Positions 1-10,365 of a stretch of 64,000 bases of DNA are shown here, in pieces. A model generated the notes under the pieces. That model was not told the DNA's origin and ran no database searches. It saw only the letters and a program-made list of their open reading frames with translations. Location: positions 46,755,079-46,819,078 of the forward strand of contig CM055096.1 of NCBI GenBank assembly GCA_029204225.1, read 5' to 3'. Position 1 is the stretch's first letter, and each line of letters begins with the position of its first letter. This stretch comes from Diphasiastrum complanatum (taxonomy: Eukaryota; Streptophyta; Lycopodiopsida; Lycopodiales; Lycopodiaceae). The position numbers and the translations under genes are program-made.

Positions 1-446
1 GAGCAGATCATTGATAGTAAGATTCAGGAGGATGTGATGGTAAAAGAGTATCATACTCTTCTTTATGTTTCTTGTGGTAAGAAGACTTATGGAATCATGT
101 GGGAACCATTGATGGATTGCAAATCCATATTTCGGCTTGTGGCTGGTTTTTTGGTTACTTACTTTGGATGGAGCATGCTTGTCTTCACTCTTCGACTTGA
201 TGCTACCGCACTTCGTATTCTACATCTCTTCTACATCGGGCATGATTGGGGCTGAGATTTCGGCTACTTCGACTACTTCAAGCTGAAGTTTTTTTTTTTT
301 TGCGGCATTAAGCTTGGACAACAAGCTAAATCTTTTCTTTTTCGGCTACATGGAGTTTTGGGCAGCATGCAACACTTTGCATTTTTGTTGCAATTTTTCA
401 TACTTCATGTCATGTTATGTTTTTTTACATTATCATTTAAGGAGGG
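1..446 (+). mobile_element. copia A1: 3' end of internal region
   Basis: This stretch is nearly identical to 5,823-6,267 and is the last internal part of a copia-type element cut off by the window edge. The frame at 34-255 reads MVKEYHTLLYVS followed by W-E-P-L-M-D-C, matching the C-terminal part of the frame at 5,430-6,107. Downstream of the stop lies non-coding DNA ending in the purine run AAGGAGGG directly before the LTR, which fits a polypurine tract. The role of the encoded protein is unknown. It lies where RNase H would normally end in a copia element, yet no RNase H motif is visible, so the family appears rearranged. Confidence 0.7.
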
Positions 447-876
447 TGTTAGAAGTAATAAATGATAATGTTAGTTTCCCATAGGTTACTTTGACCCAAA
501 AGGTCGAGACTTGTGTAACCATGGGTTAGGTTGATTATTTAGACCATGTTAAGTCAGTTTTAGTTGAGTTGGACCCAATTTTGGTCCAGTAGGAATTCGT
601 GGGTCCAAGTAAAGTCTAATTATGTTAAGGGACCCTATCTCGACTTTTGGGGGTGCCCTATAATTAATAGTGGGTCGTGGAAGGTTCTAGAACTTAGAGT
701 TTGGAAGAGTCTAGGCCCTTGGAAGGCCTATTTATATGTACTCTTTGTTCATTTGTAATTCATTCCCTTTCAAGCATTGCTACTACTCTCTCCTTGAGGG
801 CGCCTAACCCTCTCCTTCTTCTTCTTGTATATGGAGATTGAATGTTAGAAGGATCTTGGCACTTTGATTTCCTACA
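447..876 (+). repeat. LTR of copia A1
   Basis: The LTR begins TGTTAGAAG and ends TTTCCTACA, preceded by a purine-rich tract. Its body matches the split LTR of A2 (6,268-6,306 plus 12,735-13,055), including the block beginning ATAGGTTACTTTGACCC. The same block occurs inverted in the copia B LTR near 4,570-4,615. The 3' end abuts the truncated 3' end of copia B at 877 without a recognisable target duplication. Confidence 0.8.
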
Positions 877-1850
877 AACCTTACCATCAATGACTTGCTG
901 ACTTGCTGACATAGAATAGACAATGTACCAACATCATGATGAAGAGTAAGTGTAGAACCAAAAAAATCAGCAAGAGGTACTGATTTTAAAGAGGCATGTG
1001 CCTTCCTTTCGTAGTAAGACATATCTTTGCTGTTCTGCAAAGTCTCCAATAGCCGACAAGGAACTGTTATGGGCTGTTCAACACTTTGCTGCCCAAAGTG
1101 TTCCCAACATGGACCATGTTGTCCATAATCTTCTGCAGGCTGTTCTTGAAGCATAATCGACTGCTCATGATGTAAAATGGGCTGTAAATGACCAAAAGAA
1201 GATGACTGAACCTGTTGTCCAACGTCTTCATCATAAAAATTTGGCAAACTATCAAGAGATGCATCCACGATGGTGTCATCAAAGCTGTCCCTCGAAGAGG
1301 TATGGGATGACATAGAAGATTCTTCAAGTAATGAAAAATTCTCTCCAATCAAATGCTCACTCTTAACACTTTGAACAAAAGTACTAATTGACACATGTTG
1401 ACTCCCTCCTCCATTAGTACAAAATAGTTCCAAAGAGTGCTTGAATTTTTCAGCCTTTGCTAAAACATCAAATTGAAAAGGTTTCGCATGAAACTTTTCA
1501 CTAATGCATCCATCATATGCATCAACTTGCGGTGACTTGAAAAAAGAAGATTGTTTCAACATCTGCTCAATGTATCGTTGTTGAGAGATGAAGATTCTAG
1601 CCCCATGTGGAAGATCAACAAGAACCCAAGTGTGGTTCTTCATGAGTGAGTTGTACTCCTCTTGCATCGCATCCTCCCAACATTTTACTCCTCTTGCCTG
1701 CTCATAAAAAACAGGTTCTACTGCACCATCCTCAATAGAAGTTAGAGCAAAATCAGAAAAATCAGCAAATTCTACTGATTTAGTAGAGGCACGAGTCTTC
1801 CCTTCATAGAAATGATCCACTTTGCTGTCCTGCAAAGTCTGCAACAACCA
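805..1850 (-). pseudogene. copia B: RT remnants and recurrent linker module
   Basis: This open frame holds patches of copia polymerase in an abnormal order. Near its start it has the integrase-RT linker and the RT N-terminus (W-E-D-A-M-Q-E-E-Y-N-S-L then TWVLV). It then jumps directly to a late RT segment, IFISQQRYIEQML, which implies deletion of most of the catalytic RT, including the YVDD region. The rest is a Q/S-rich stretch containing GQHGPCWEHFGQQSV and a second degenerate copy of the linker module (KAHASLKSVPLADF). The frame finally runs into the antisense of the A1 LTR, so its last ~24 residues are not element protein. The same module occurs in copia A2. It is a relic; whether the C-terminal part was ever a separate protein is unknown. 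Confidence 0.65.
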
Positions 1851-2462
1851 TTAAGGGACTGGTTTGGGCTGTCCAACAGCCTTACCTTTGTCAACACTTT
1901 GCTGTCCAAAGTGTTCCGAACTTGGACCTTGCTGTCCAATTTTTTCCGAACTTGGACCTTGCTGTCCAATGTCTTCAACCATATTGAATCTCTTCAACAT
2001 CTTCAAGCTAGCAAAGTTGAGATGTCCAAACCTAGCATGCCATAATTCAGCCAACTCCAAAGAATGTGAACTTGATGCAATAAGACAAAAAGATGATGAA
2101 GCTCTTCGCTCATAGGTATCCATAAGGAACAATCCACCACGTAATGTTCCCGAAGCAATGATCATCAAAGATCTCTTTGGGTCTTTGATAAGACACTTGT
2201 CTTCTTTGAATTCCACAACCAATCCTTGGTTCATAATTGTAGAGACCGAAATGAGATTCTTTTTTATTTTTGGAACATAAAGTACATTACGAATGTACTT
2301 CTCCTCACCATTGGGTAAGATAATGGGGATCACTCCAATACCTTTGATAGGATAAGAGGTGTTATCAACACCTTGAACTTTGCTTCCATCATGCACTTTC
2401 ACAAGGTTTGTGAAGACTTCTTTGTGAGAAGTCATATGGCGTGTGGCACCGCTATCAATCAC
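1851..2462 (-). pseudogene. copia B: protease and pre-integrase domain
   Basis: The frame begins with the copia aspartic protease motif VIDSGATRHMTS (catalytic D-S-G) and ends with the GAG-pre-integrase zinc region (ELWHARFGHLNFASLKML). The gag frame upstream runs into it in the same register, broken only by a TAG at 2,463-2,465. The usual copia order is gag, protease, integrase, RT, RNase H. Here the integrase core is absent: the pre-integrase segment is followed directly by two GQQGPSSE repeats. In the DNA these are a tandem repeat around 1,915-1,975. The element is therefore internally deleted. Confidence 0.8.
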
Positions 2463-3585
2463 CTAATCAATAGATGAAAAAACATCAACTTGTAAAGTTG
2501 AAGATGAGCTGTTTTCTGCTGAAAAACCAGCAAGATTCGAAGTGGCAGAAATCTCGTCTTTAGGAGAGATGAGATTATTAGTGACAAAAGCATAATAATT
2601 ATTGAAAAGATTATCCTCCTTTCCAAATTGTTGTTCCAAAGTAATAATTGCGGTACTTGTATCGTCACCTTTCTCTTTTTCCTTTGCAAGCCTCTTCCTA
2701 CATTCTTTGATGTGATGCCCAAACTTCTTGCAATAGTGGCACTTACACTTCTTCTTGGAGCCTTGATCTTGAGCTTCCTTAGATTTTTGATCATCTTTGG
2801 AAGTTTTGAAAGAAGGCTTCCTTTTCCACTTGCCTTTGCCTTTGCCTTTTGCAAAGAAAGCTTGATCTTCTTGTTCACCAAAGTTGATCCTTGTTTGCTC
2901 TTCTTGAAGAAGTAAGCCAACAAGTTCGTCGAAGGAGATTTGCTGTTCCCTAAGAGAAATGCTCAATGATGACACAAATGGAAGGTAAGAATTAGGAAGA
3001 GAGTCGAGAGTAATAGATACAAATTGTGAGTTCTCAATCACCTCATCAATACTAAGAAGCTCCTCTCGAAGATCCTTGATCTTCGTCAAGTGATTTGTAA
3101 GCAAATCACCTTCTTGCACCTTCAAGATAGAAAGTTGATTTCGAAGATATACCACTTTTGCCGCATTCTTTACTTGAAACATCTTTGCATGAGTCTCCCA
3201 AGCACTTTTGGAAGTCTTGCATGATCTAATATGTGGAAGGATAGGTCTCTTCACTGATAATGCAATGACGGAATGTGCTTGTGCATGTCGTCGATCCCCA
3301 CTTCTTTTGCTCATCGGAAGATACCTCCGTAGTTGAAGAAGTAGTTGTTCTAGATGGTGTAATAGGTGCCAAGGTAGGCGGCCTCTCTTCGTCACCATTA
3401 ACTACTTCCCACAAACCTTTAGCAATTAGAAGGTTCTTTATCATGTAGCACCACAAGGAATAGTTTGTGCCATCCAGCCTATCTTCATTAAATAAAGAAC
3501 CAATAGACTCCAATTCTTTAGCCATAACAGAAAAATCAGCTTGTAGTAGATAGGAAATAGACTTTCTAAGACAAAATCTACTCAA
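2463..3585 (-). pseudogene. copia B: gag with zinc knuckle
   Basis: A gag-like nucleocapsid protein. The N-terminal frame (from 3,585; likely start MAKELESIG at about 3,526) carries the gag signature DGTNYSLW...GLWEVV. A frameshift near 3,290 moves the reading into the frame that ends at 2,463. That frame holds the UBN2-type helical core (SKSAWETHAKMFQ) and a basic KGKGKWKRK tract. It ends with a CX2CX4HX4C zinc knuckle (CHYCKKFGHHIKEC). Gag coats element RNA in cytoplasmic particles. The TAG separating it from the protease could be a mutated CAG or a readthrough stop; the frameshift shows the copy is dead either way. Confidence 0.85.
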
Positions 3586-4105
3586 AGGGCAGCAACCTCA
3601 AAGCTGAAATTATGAGCACAATAGATTGCAATGCTTCACATGCAATTTGCTCAACAAGTAATGAAATAGGTGGCTGATTTCTGCACAAAAAAACAGAATG
3701 CTCACAAATAGGTAGACTTCGAATGAAGCCAAAACCAGAAATTTGTGGCTGAAAAGAGTGCACACTATGTGCATATAGAGTTGATGGTAGCGCCCTACTC
3801 CAAGCTCACCAACAGGGAAATTTTAGCAAGAAATGTGTCCAAAACACATGTATCTTCATTTAAGAAGTTGAAATTTTCAACATGTAATTGAGTCAAGATC
3901 ACATGCAATTGGTTTGAGCATGGGCGCCCTACTGCTAGCTCTCAAATAGGTGAAGGTGCCCTGCAATTTCCTACAAAAAAGCTATAAGAAGATGAACAGA
4001 TTCTTCTCCTGCAAAAATCAGCAGCTTGATGATTTTCTGCAACCAAAAGGGGAAGAAGATAGCTTCCTATTGGGCGCCCTCCTGCAAGCAATATGATCAC
4101 CTAAA
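3586..4105 (-). other. copia B 5' leader (no gene)
   Basis: Untranslated leader between the PBS and gag of copia B. It contains several near-repeats of a GGGCGCCCT phrase (around 3,790, 3,925, 3,955 and 4,075 on the + strand) but no convincing open frame. Confidence 0.5.
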
Positions 4106-4119
4106 GGCTCCTAATACCA
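4106..4119 (-). promoter_or_regulatory. copia B primer-binding site
   Basis: Read on the - strand the bases are TGGTATTAGGAGCC, directly after the LTR end CCTACA. This is a decayed form of the common plant initiator-Met tRNA site TGGTATCAGAGC. It fixes the element orientation as minus and the neighbouring LTR as the 5' LTR. Confidence 0.75.
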
Positions 4120-4641
4120 TGTAGGAAATAGAAGCCTAAGGATCCAGGATCTTAACTATTCAATCACACAAAGCATTCTCAAAAGAAAGAGAGAGATGGC
4201 TAGAAACTCTCTTGTAGAAACTCGTGGACAACCAAGAAGAATAGTCGGTATTGCTTACAAAAGTGTCTTATACAAATGAGATGCTCACATATATATAGTC
4301 CAAGATGACTATCTTACTTCATGACTATTGGTTATCCAACTACTTGACTATTGGCTTTCCAACTACTTGACTGGTTGTCCAACTACTTGACTATTGACTA
4401 TCCAACTTTCTATAAGTTACATAGAAAGAATAAGGTACCTCCAATATGTCAAGTTGGGGTACTTAATGTCACAATTAGGCCTAGTGGACCCATGAGTCCC
4501 TACCAAGTTAATTTCATACTAACTTAGCTAACTCTAAGTTTAGTAGGCCTAATATAATAAATGACCATGGTTACACAAGTCTCGACCTTTTGGGTCAAAG
4601 TAACCTATGGTAATGTAAGCAATTTCATTTACATTCCAACA
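4120..4641 (-). repeat. 5' LTR of copia B
   Basis: On the - strand it begins TGTTGGAATG and ends TTTCCTACA, next to the PBS. It shares a core block (CCATAGGTTACTTTGACCC and following) with the A1/A2 LTRs but differs elsewhere, so A and B are related subfamilies. No matching 3' LTR of B is present; its other end is cut at 877 by the A1 LTR in opposite orientation. Confidence 0.75.
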
Positions 4642-6267
4642 TTGTTCACACTTTTTGGCAAGAAAGAAAGGTTCGAAAAAAGCTTTGTTGGAGGCTAACC
4701 TAATTCTTTGCTTGTTGGTTTTTTGAGTTTGTAATGCAATTTCAGGCTGAAATTTTCAGCACACAAGGCTTGTAGGAGGGCGAGTTCTTACATCCATCTA
4801 GTATGTGGTTTTCACACATTCCGGTGCTGATTTTTCAGATTTGATACTTGCTGGTTTTTGTGTCTTTTAGGGCACATTTAGGGTTTGAAAAAGTTTATCT
4901 TCTTGGCTGGTTCTTATGGCAAGAGATTTGGGAGCAATTTGTACTTGTTCGGGCGAAGATATGTTGGATAGCACCAACTATTCTTCGTGGAGTTGCAAAC
5001 TGAGGTTTGGCATCGACGTGATGATCAAGATTTTATCGGTAACAAGATCTATTTTATATCATTTGAGATTTTGCAAGAGCTCTTAAAGTGCTTGGGAAAC
5101 ATTTTAAAAGATATACCGAATAAAGGATTTATCATCATGCTTTCTCCTCTCTACTTCATCCTCTTTGAAGGTAGAAGAGCAAAGGCATGCAAAGTTCAAT
5201 CATTGTTTTTTACAAGTACAAGTTTGCATCGGAATGTTGGTATGGTAGAGCATTCTTCTTCTTGTGAGCCATTTGTTGCAAATGATGGATGCATTAGTGA
5301 AGAACTTTATGAGCAAGCTTCTCAAGTACATGTTTTGGAAAAGGCTGAAATCAAGCATTCTTTGAAGCCATTTTTACTAATGGAGGAGGGGAAAAAATCA
5401 TGTCAATTAGTACATTGGTTTAAAATGGCGTGTTGTTGAATTTTTTGGGTGTTCAAAGTGGCAAGCTGCTGGCTTTTTTCTTGAAGATGGTGGACAACAT
5501 ATTCAGCCATGGTTTATTGATCATTTTCAGCCTATGTTACATCGTGAGCATCCTATTATGCATCGGGAACGGCCTGTGGAAGGCTTTTGGACAGCAAGGT
5601 CCACATTTGGAACACTTTGGACAGCAAAGTGTTGGTGATTTTGTGGCTGTTGGACAACCTGCTACAGCCTCTTGTTGGCTGTCCGAGTCTTTGTGGGATA
5701 GCAAAGCATCTTTTTACCTTAAAGGAAACACACATGCCTCACCAAAATCAGTACCTTATGCTGATTTTCCTGTTTTGATGCTTACTTCTTATGATGACGG
5801 TGTTGTCTTACCTAGTGTTGGTGAGCAGATCATTGATAGTAAGATTCGGGAGGATGTGATGGTAAAAGAGTATCATACTCTTCTTTATGTTTCTTATGGT
5901 AAGAAGACTTATGGAATCATGTGGGAACCATTGATGGATTGCAAATCCATATTTCGGCTTGTGGCTGGTTTTTGGTTACCTACTTTGGATGGAGCATGCT
6001 TGTTTTCACTCTTCGACTTGATGCTACTGCACTTCGTATTCTACATCTCTTCTACATCGGGCATGATTGGGGCTGAGATTTCGGCTACTTCGACTACTTC
6101 AAGCTGAATTTTTTTTTGGCGGCATTAAGCTTGGACAGCAAGCTACATCTTTTCTTTTTCGGCTACATGGAGTTTTGGGCAGCATGCAACACTTTGCATT
6201 TTTGTTGCAATTTTTCATACTTCATGTCATGTTATGTTTTTTTTTTCACATCATCATTTAAGGAGGG
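4642..6267 (+). mobile_element. copia A2 internal region, 5' truncated
   Basis: A + strand relic abutting the B 5' LTR, lacking its own 5' LTR and PBS. A short gag start at 4,916-5,086 (MARDLGAICT...DSTNYSSW) parallels the B gag N-terminus (MAKELESIG...DGTNYSLW). From 4,987 to 6,107 overlapping frames carry segments matching the odd C-terminal part of copia B: DGCISE, KAEIKHSLKPF, GQQGPHLEHFGQQSV and THASPKSVPYADF. No protease, integrase or RT is visible, so this is a severely deleted non-autonomous form. The end is a purine tract (AAGGAGGG) before the LTR. Confidence 0.7.
5430..6107 (+). pseudogene. copia A2 open frame with GQQ module
   Basis: The 225-codon frame holds the module GQQGPHLEHFGQQSV, a hydrophilic stretch, and THASPKSVPYADF. 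It ends with a hydrophobic C-terminus including LFSLFDLMLLHFVFYISS. The same module appears twice in copia B on the opposite strand (about 1,975-1,720 and 1,100-890). In B its first copy leads into the RT start, showing that it derives from the integrase-RT linker. Here it sits just upstream of the 3' LTR. No catalytic motif is visible and the function, if any, is unknown. Confidence 0.5.
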
Positions 6268-6306
6268 TGTTAGAGGTAATAAATGATAATGTTAGTTTCC
6301 CATAGG
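6268..6306 (+). repeat. LTR of copia A2, left fragment
   Basis: The first 39 bp of the A2 LTR (TGTTAGAGGTAATAAATG...). It is interrupted by chromovirus 1 after ATAGG (6,302-6,306) and resumes at 12,735. Confidence 0.85.
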
Positions 6307-6977
6307 TGTCACATGTACTTTGAATCCCTTTGCCCAATGTATGGTAGATTGTAATTATTAAATTGTAAATGGCTAAGTCACCGGCCTGTGGAGACAATTG
6401 TAAATTGCAATGTAAATATTTGTTATAGTGACAAAATACGAGATGGCCAAGGGGATACTGGGTCTCATGAGAGTCTGCTGGACTGACCTCCTAAAAAGTA
6501 GGAAGGGTTGATTGGTCAACGTGACACGTGTCACATGCTCATTGGGACACTTGGTCCAGTGCATGAGTGACACTTGTCAGACGGTCAATGGACGGGTCAA
6601 CAGGACATGTGTCATATGCTCATTGGGACACTTGGTCCAATGCATGAGTGACACGTGTCAGACTGTCCACCTACTAGCTTGCCTATGTGTCAGGGTACTG
6701 CCAAGTGGCAAGTGTCGGCTGTGCATGGAGTTTGCCATGTGTCGACGTTAGGATGTGTCAGGGTTAAGGGGTGCTTGAGGGGATATAGGGTGAGCCTTGT
6801 CAGGCATTTCTCATTATGATTATGGTATTCCTATGCAGCTATGGTTGGGAGGAGACTTGCAGCAGAGCTCTCATGTTTGCTTGTTGATCTATGTACATTT
6901 GCTTGAGATTAATAAAGTGACGGATTTGCTGGGTAATTCTGTGTATTTACTTAGGGTTTGTGAGCATGTGTGCAACA
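6307..6977 (+). repeat. Chromovirus 1 5' LTR
   Basis: Runs from TGTCACATG to GTGCAACA. It holds an ~81-bp tandem duplication (from about 6,523 and 6,604) with E-box/G-box palindromes, including the perfect 14-mer GTGACACGTGTCAC at 6,521-6,534 and a second CACGTG copy at 6,649-6,660. Such sites bind bZIP/bHLH factors in plants, so this is a plausible promoter/enhancer; that role is inferred. Confidence 0.92.
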
Positions 6978-6979
6978 TT

Positions 6980-6991
6980 TGGTATCAGAGC
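6980..6991 (+). promoter_or_regulatory. Chromovirus 1 primer-binding site
   Basis: TGGTATCAGAGC lies two bases after the 5' LTR and is the classic plant initiator-Met tRNA primer site. Confidence 0.92.
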
Positions 6992-7531
6992 AGTTACTTT
7001 CAAGACTTGTGTGAGATTTGGCATCTTCAGTTAGGGTTTGGAGCATTCTTGGAGAGCCAGCGCCCTACTGTAGGTGATCTATTGGTAGGTTTGGAGCCCA
7101 TAAGATAGCAGATTGAAGCCCAATGGTGGATTGCCGATCTTCTGGCAGCCTTTGAGCATTTTCTACTATGCGGTTTGATTATTCTCTTCGCTTTTGTGAA
7201 AACCCAACCCACATAGGATTTGTAAATCTGTTTGTAACTTCTTCAATACTCAGTATTTCTCAGATCTGTCAGTTGCAATAAGCTTCTTGTGGTAGGTCGC
7301 TGGTAGGGTAAGGCTTTTCGCCTTCTGATTTGGTGATCATCCATAGTTTTTTGCCAATTGTCAGTTTGAAACCCTAGTTTGCTGGTTTTTGGAGAAGAAG
7401 AGTCTATTTGTAGTTAGAACTTGGCTGTAGGAGATCTATTCTATTCAGTTCTTCTAGGAATTCAGGGCAACTTATCTGTGTAGTGATTTGAGGTGCTGAG
7501 AGGCTTTGTTTCTGCTACCTATCTTTCTGCT
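6992..7531 (+). other. Chromovirus 1 leader
   Basis: Untranslated leader between PBS and gag. No gene is seen; the first ATG that starts a gag-like protein is at 7,532. Confidence 0.6.
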
Positions 7532-8872
7532 ATGGCATCCGCAACACCAGTCAAGATTCAGAGATTAGATGCTGTATGTTCCAAGGTGGATACTATCGAA
7601 GCTACTCTTAAGCTGATTTTGGAGCAACTCAAAGGCAAAGGGGTTAGCGTTCCTGAGAGAGTCAGTGGTACAGCTATGGAAGTAGAAAGGATATTGTCAA
7701 CGGGCCATGAAGCTGAGTTGGGGTTTCGAAAGAGAAAGCTACCTACTATCAAAGATTTAAAACCTCCGAAGTTCACTGGAGCAGTATCTATGAGAACTAC
7801 TGATGCCGTTGAGAATTGGTTGCAAAAGTGGGAGAAAGCATTCCAGATGTGTGGCATAGACGATGAAACTGAGATGATTGCTGAAGCCACATATCGTTTT
7901 CAAGAGTCAGCACAAAGGTGGTGGAGGAAGGTGGAAAAGGATGACCTAGTTCCAACCACATGGGAGGCATTCCGGCAAATGTTTGCGCAAAACTGGGTGC
8001 CTATGGATGAAGACAACAGAGCCATGCAACAATGGTCTTATTTGAAGCAAAGTAACTTGAGCGTGCAGGATTATGCAGACAAGTACCGAGAGGCTTTCTT
8101 ACGCATTCCTCAGGAAGTTCCTATGTACATGCAAATATTTCACTTTGTGGAGGGACTTCGAGAGAGTATTCGCCCTTTCGTGCAGAAGGAGCAATCTCAT
8201 GATTTGTGGGGAGCCATCCAGATGGCTTTGTATTATGAAGATGGGAAAAAAGGCCCGGATCCTGTTGCGGTAGCTGGTACAAATGGTCAGCAACCCTGGG
8301 GACGCAAGGGCAAATGGAACAAAAAGAGAAAGTTTGAAGGTCAAACTAATCAATGGCAAGCTTGGGGTGACCAAAGGAAGAAGGGTGCAGGGGCTCCAAA
8401 AGGCAAAGGGTTGTATGGGCAGCCCAATGCCCAAAAGGGTCAGCGTCCTTCAATGTTGTCACCTCAGGACCAAGAACGTGCAAAGAGGGAGAACCTCTGT
8501 TTTGGATGTTTGGGACAACATAGGTGGAAGGAATGTCCACGAAATTTGATGCGGTCCACATATAATCTTCAGGTGGATCAGATGAACCAGGGTGATGACC
8601 CTATGACAGTGGAAGAGATTGAGCAGGAAGCCAATCCAGATGTTCCACGCCTGATGAATGTTTCGGTGGTCAGGAGAGTGGACACGGCTCCACCAGCGCT
8701 TTTGTCAAAATCGGCTTGCCAAGGGTATCAATTTCCTAACACTTCTCTTATTGTTATGCGAGGACAACTGTGTGGTAGAGATGTTCAGGTTCTATTTGAC
8801 ACTGGGTCCTCTCATAATGTGTTGAATTCAACTTTGGTACGGAAGTTAGGTGTGAATACTCAACCATCCTAG
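7532..8872 (+). pseudogene. Chromovirus 1 gag-protease
   Basis: The likely start is ATG 7,532 (MASATPVKIQ); an upstream in-frame extension to 7,493 uses a non-ATG start. A retrotransposon gag domain spans about residues 90-200 (NWLQKWEKAFQM...RWWRKV). A basic, W/Q-rich linker follows, then a zinc knuckle near residue 323 (CFGCLGQHRWKEC). That knuckle has CX2CX3HX4C spacing, one residue shorter than usual. The aspartic protease motif VLFDTGSSHNVL is near residue 422. A TAG at 8,870-8,872 interrupts the frame, and the protease-to-RT sequence continues in the same register from 8,873. The stop could be a point mutation or, less likely, a readthrough site. Confidence 0.88.
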
Positions 8873-10365
8873 TACCAGTACACAGTGGAAATGGCTGATG
8901 GAAAGGGTACAGAGATTTGGGATAAGAGGGTTGTGGGCATTCCACTAACTGTACAAAGTTACACAGAAGAGTTGGATTTTGAAATAACACGGCTTGTGCG
9001 GTTTGATGTGGTGCTGGGCATTTGTTGGCACACAATGCGGAAGCCACACATAGCCTGGGATACTCATGTGTATGAGTTCCAGTTTGATGGTGTGATGCAT
9101 TCCCTTTGTGGTGAGCGGGATGTGCCTCCTGGACCGCTTGTTTCAGTTACGCAGTTGCGTAGGATCCATTGTGAGTACATGTGTGTTTGCTTTCTACTTG
9201 ATATGTCTACTAATACTAGTCAAGGTAGCATGCAGTGTGTGCAAACCAGTACTATTGCCAATTTGGATCAAGAGATTAGGAGAGAGTTTTCAGATGTGTT
9301 CATAGATGATCTTCCATCTGTTTTACCTCCTAAGAGGAATGTTGAACATAAGATTGAATTAAACCCTGGATCATGTCCTGTTAATGGACGTCCTACAGAA
9401 TAAGTCTTAAGGAGGAAGAGGAAGTGAGATGGATGGTCGATGATTATCTGGCCAAGGGGCAGATACGACCTAGTTATTCCCCTTTTGCCTCTCCGATCAT
9501 TCTTGTAAAAAAGAAGGATGGATCATGGCGTATGTGTGTGGATTATCGAGGTTTGAACAAGATAACTGTTAAACATCGATATCCTATGCCACGTATAGAT
9601 GATTTGCTTGATGCCTTGTCAGGTGCCACTGTGTTCAGTAAAATAGACCTGAAGAGTGGATACCATCAGGTTAGAGTTCGTGAAGAGGATGTACACAAGA
9701 CTGCCTTCAGAACTCGGTTCGGTCACTATGAGTATCTTGTGATGCCATTTGGACTGACTAATGCCCCAGCTACATTCATGATGATGATGAATGATGTGCT
9801 CAGACCGTATATGGGTAAATTTGTCGTAAACTTTGTTGATGATATTCTGACTTACAGTGCAGGTGAAGTCAAGCATATGGCTCACCTTAGGACTGTTTTG
9901 TCTACTTTGAGGGAGAACACTTTGTTTGCCAATAGTAAAAAAAGTGAATTGTTTAAAAAAGAGATTGAGTATCTTGGTCATGTAGTGTCTGCTGATGGAG
10001 TAAGGCCAGATCCAAAGAAGGTTGCTGTGATCGTTGCGTGGCCTGTGCCAGCTGATTTGACAGCACTCCGTTCTTTTCTTGGATTGGCAGTATTCTATAG
10101 AAAATATGTTAAGAAATACTCCTATATTGCAGCGCCTTTGACTGATTTGACTCAAAAGAATAGATTTGGTGAGTGGACTGAACTGCAGCAAGCAAGCTTT
10201 GATCAGTTGAAGCAAGCTATTGCTGAGTGCGTCACTCTAAAAATTGTAGACCCTCAAAAGCCCTATGTTATAGATACGGATGCGAGGGACATTGATGTGG
10301 GAGCTGTTCTGATGCAAGAGGGTAGGCTTGTGGCCTTTGAGAGCAAGAAGCTCAACCCTGCTTAG
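8873..10365 (+). pseudogene. Chromovirus 1 protease C-term, RT and RNase H start
   Basis: The gag-protease frame continues to 9,403, ending at the conserved RP(Y)R segment before RT. A one-base loss there shifts reading into the frame at 9,424-10,365. RT motifs follow in order: [44 protein letters not shown] and the catalytic NFVDDILTYS. The last is F-V-D-D in place of the usual Y-L/V-D-D. The RNase H start reads PYVIDTDARD. A TAG at 10,363-10,365 replaces the usual Gln after LNPA. The protein would copy element RNA into cDNA; this copy is broken. Confidence 0.9.

Noticed and set aside
6980-6991. TGGTATCAGAGC sites as tRNA genes
   Set aside because: They match only the 3' end complement of initiator-Met tRNA and lie next to LTRs, so they are primer-binding sites.
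9619-10215. 198-aa frame on the - strand of chromovirus 1
   Set aside because: It is antisense to the RT/RNase H coding frame and has no domain of its own.
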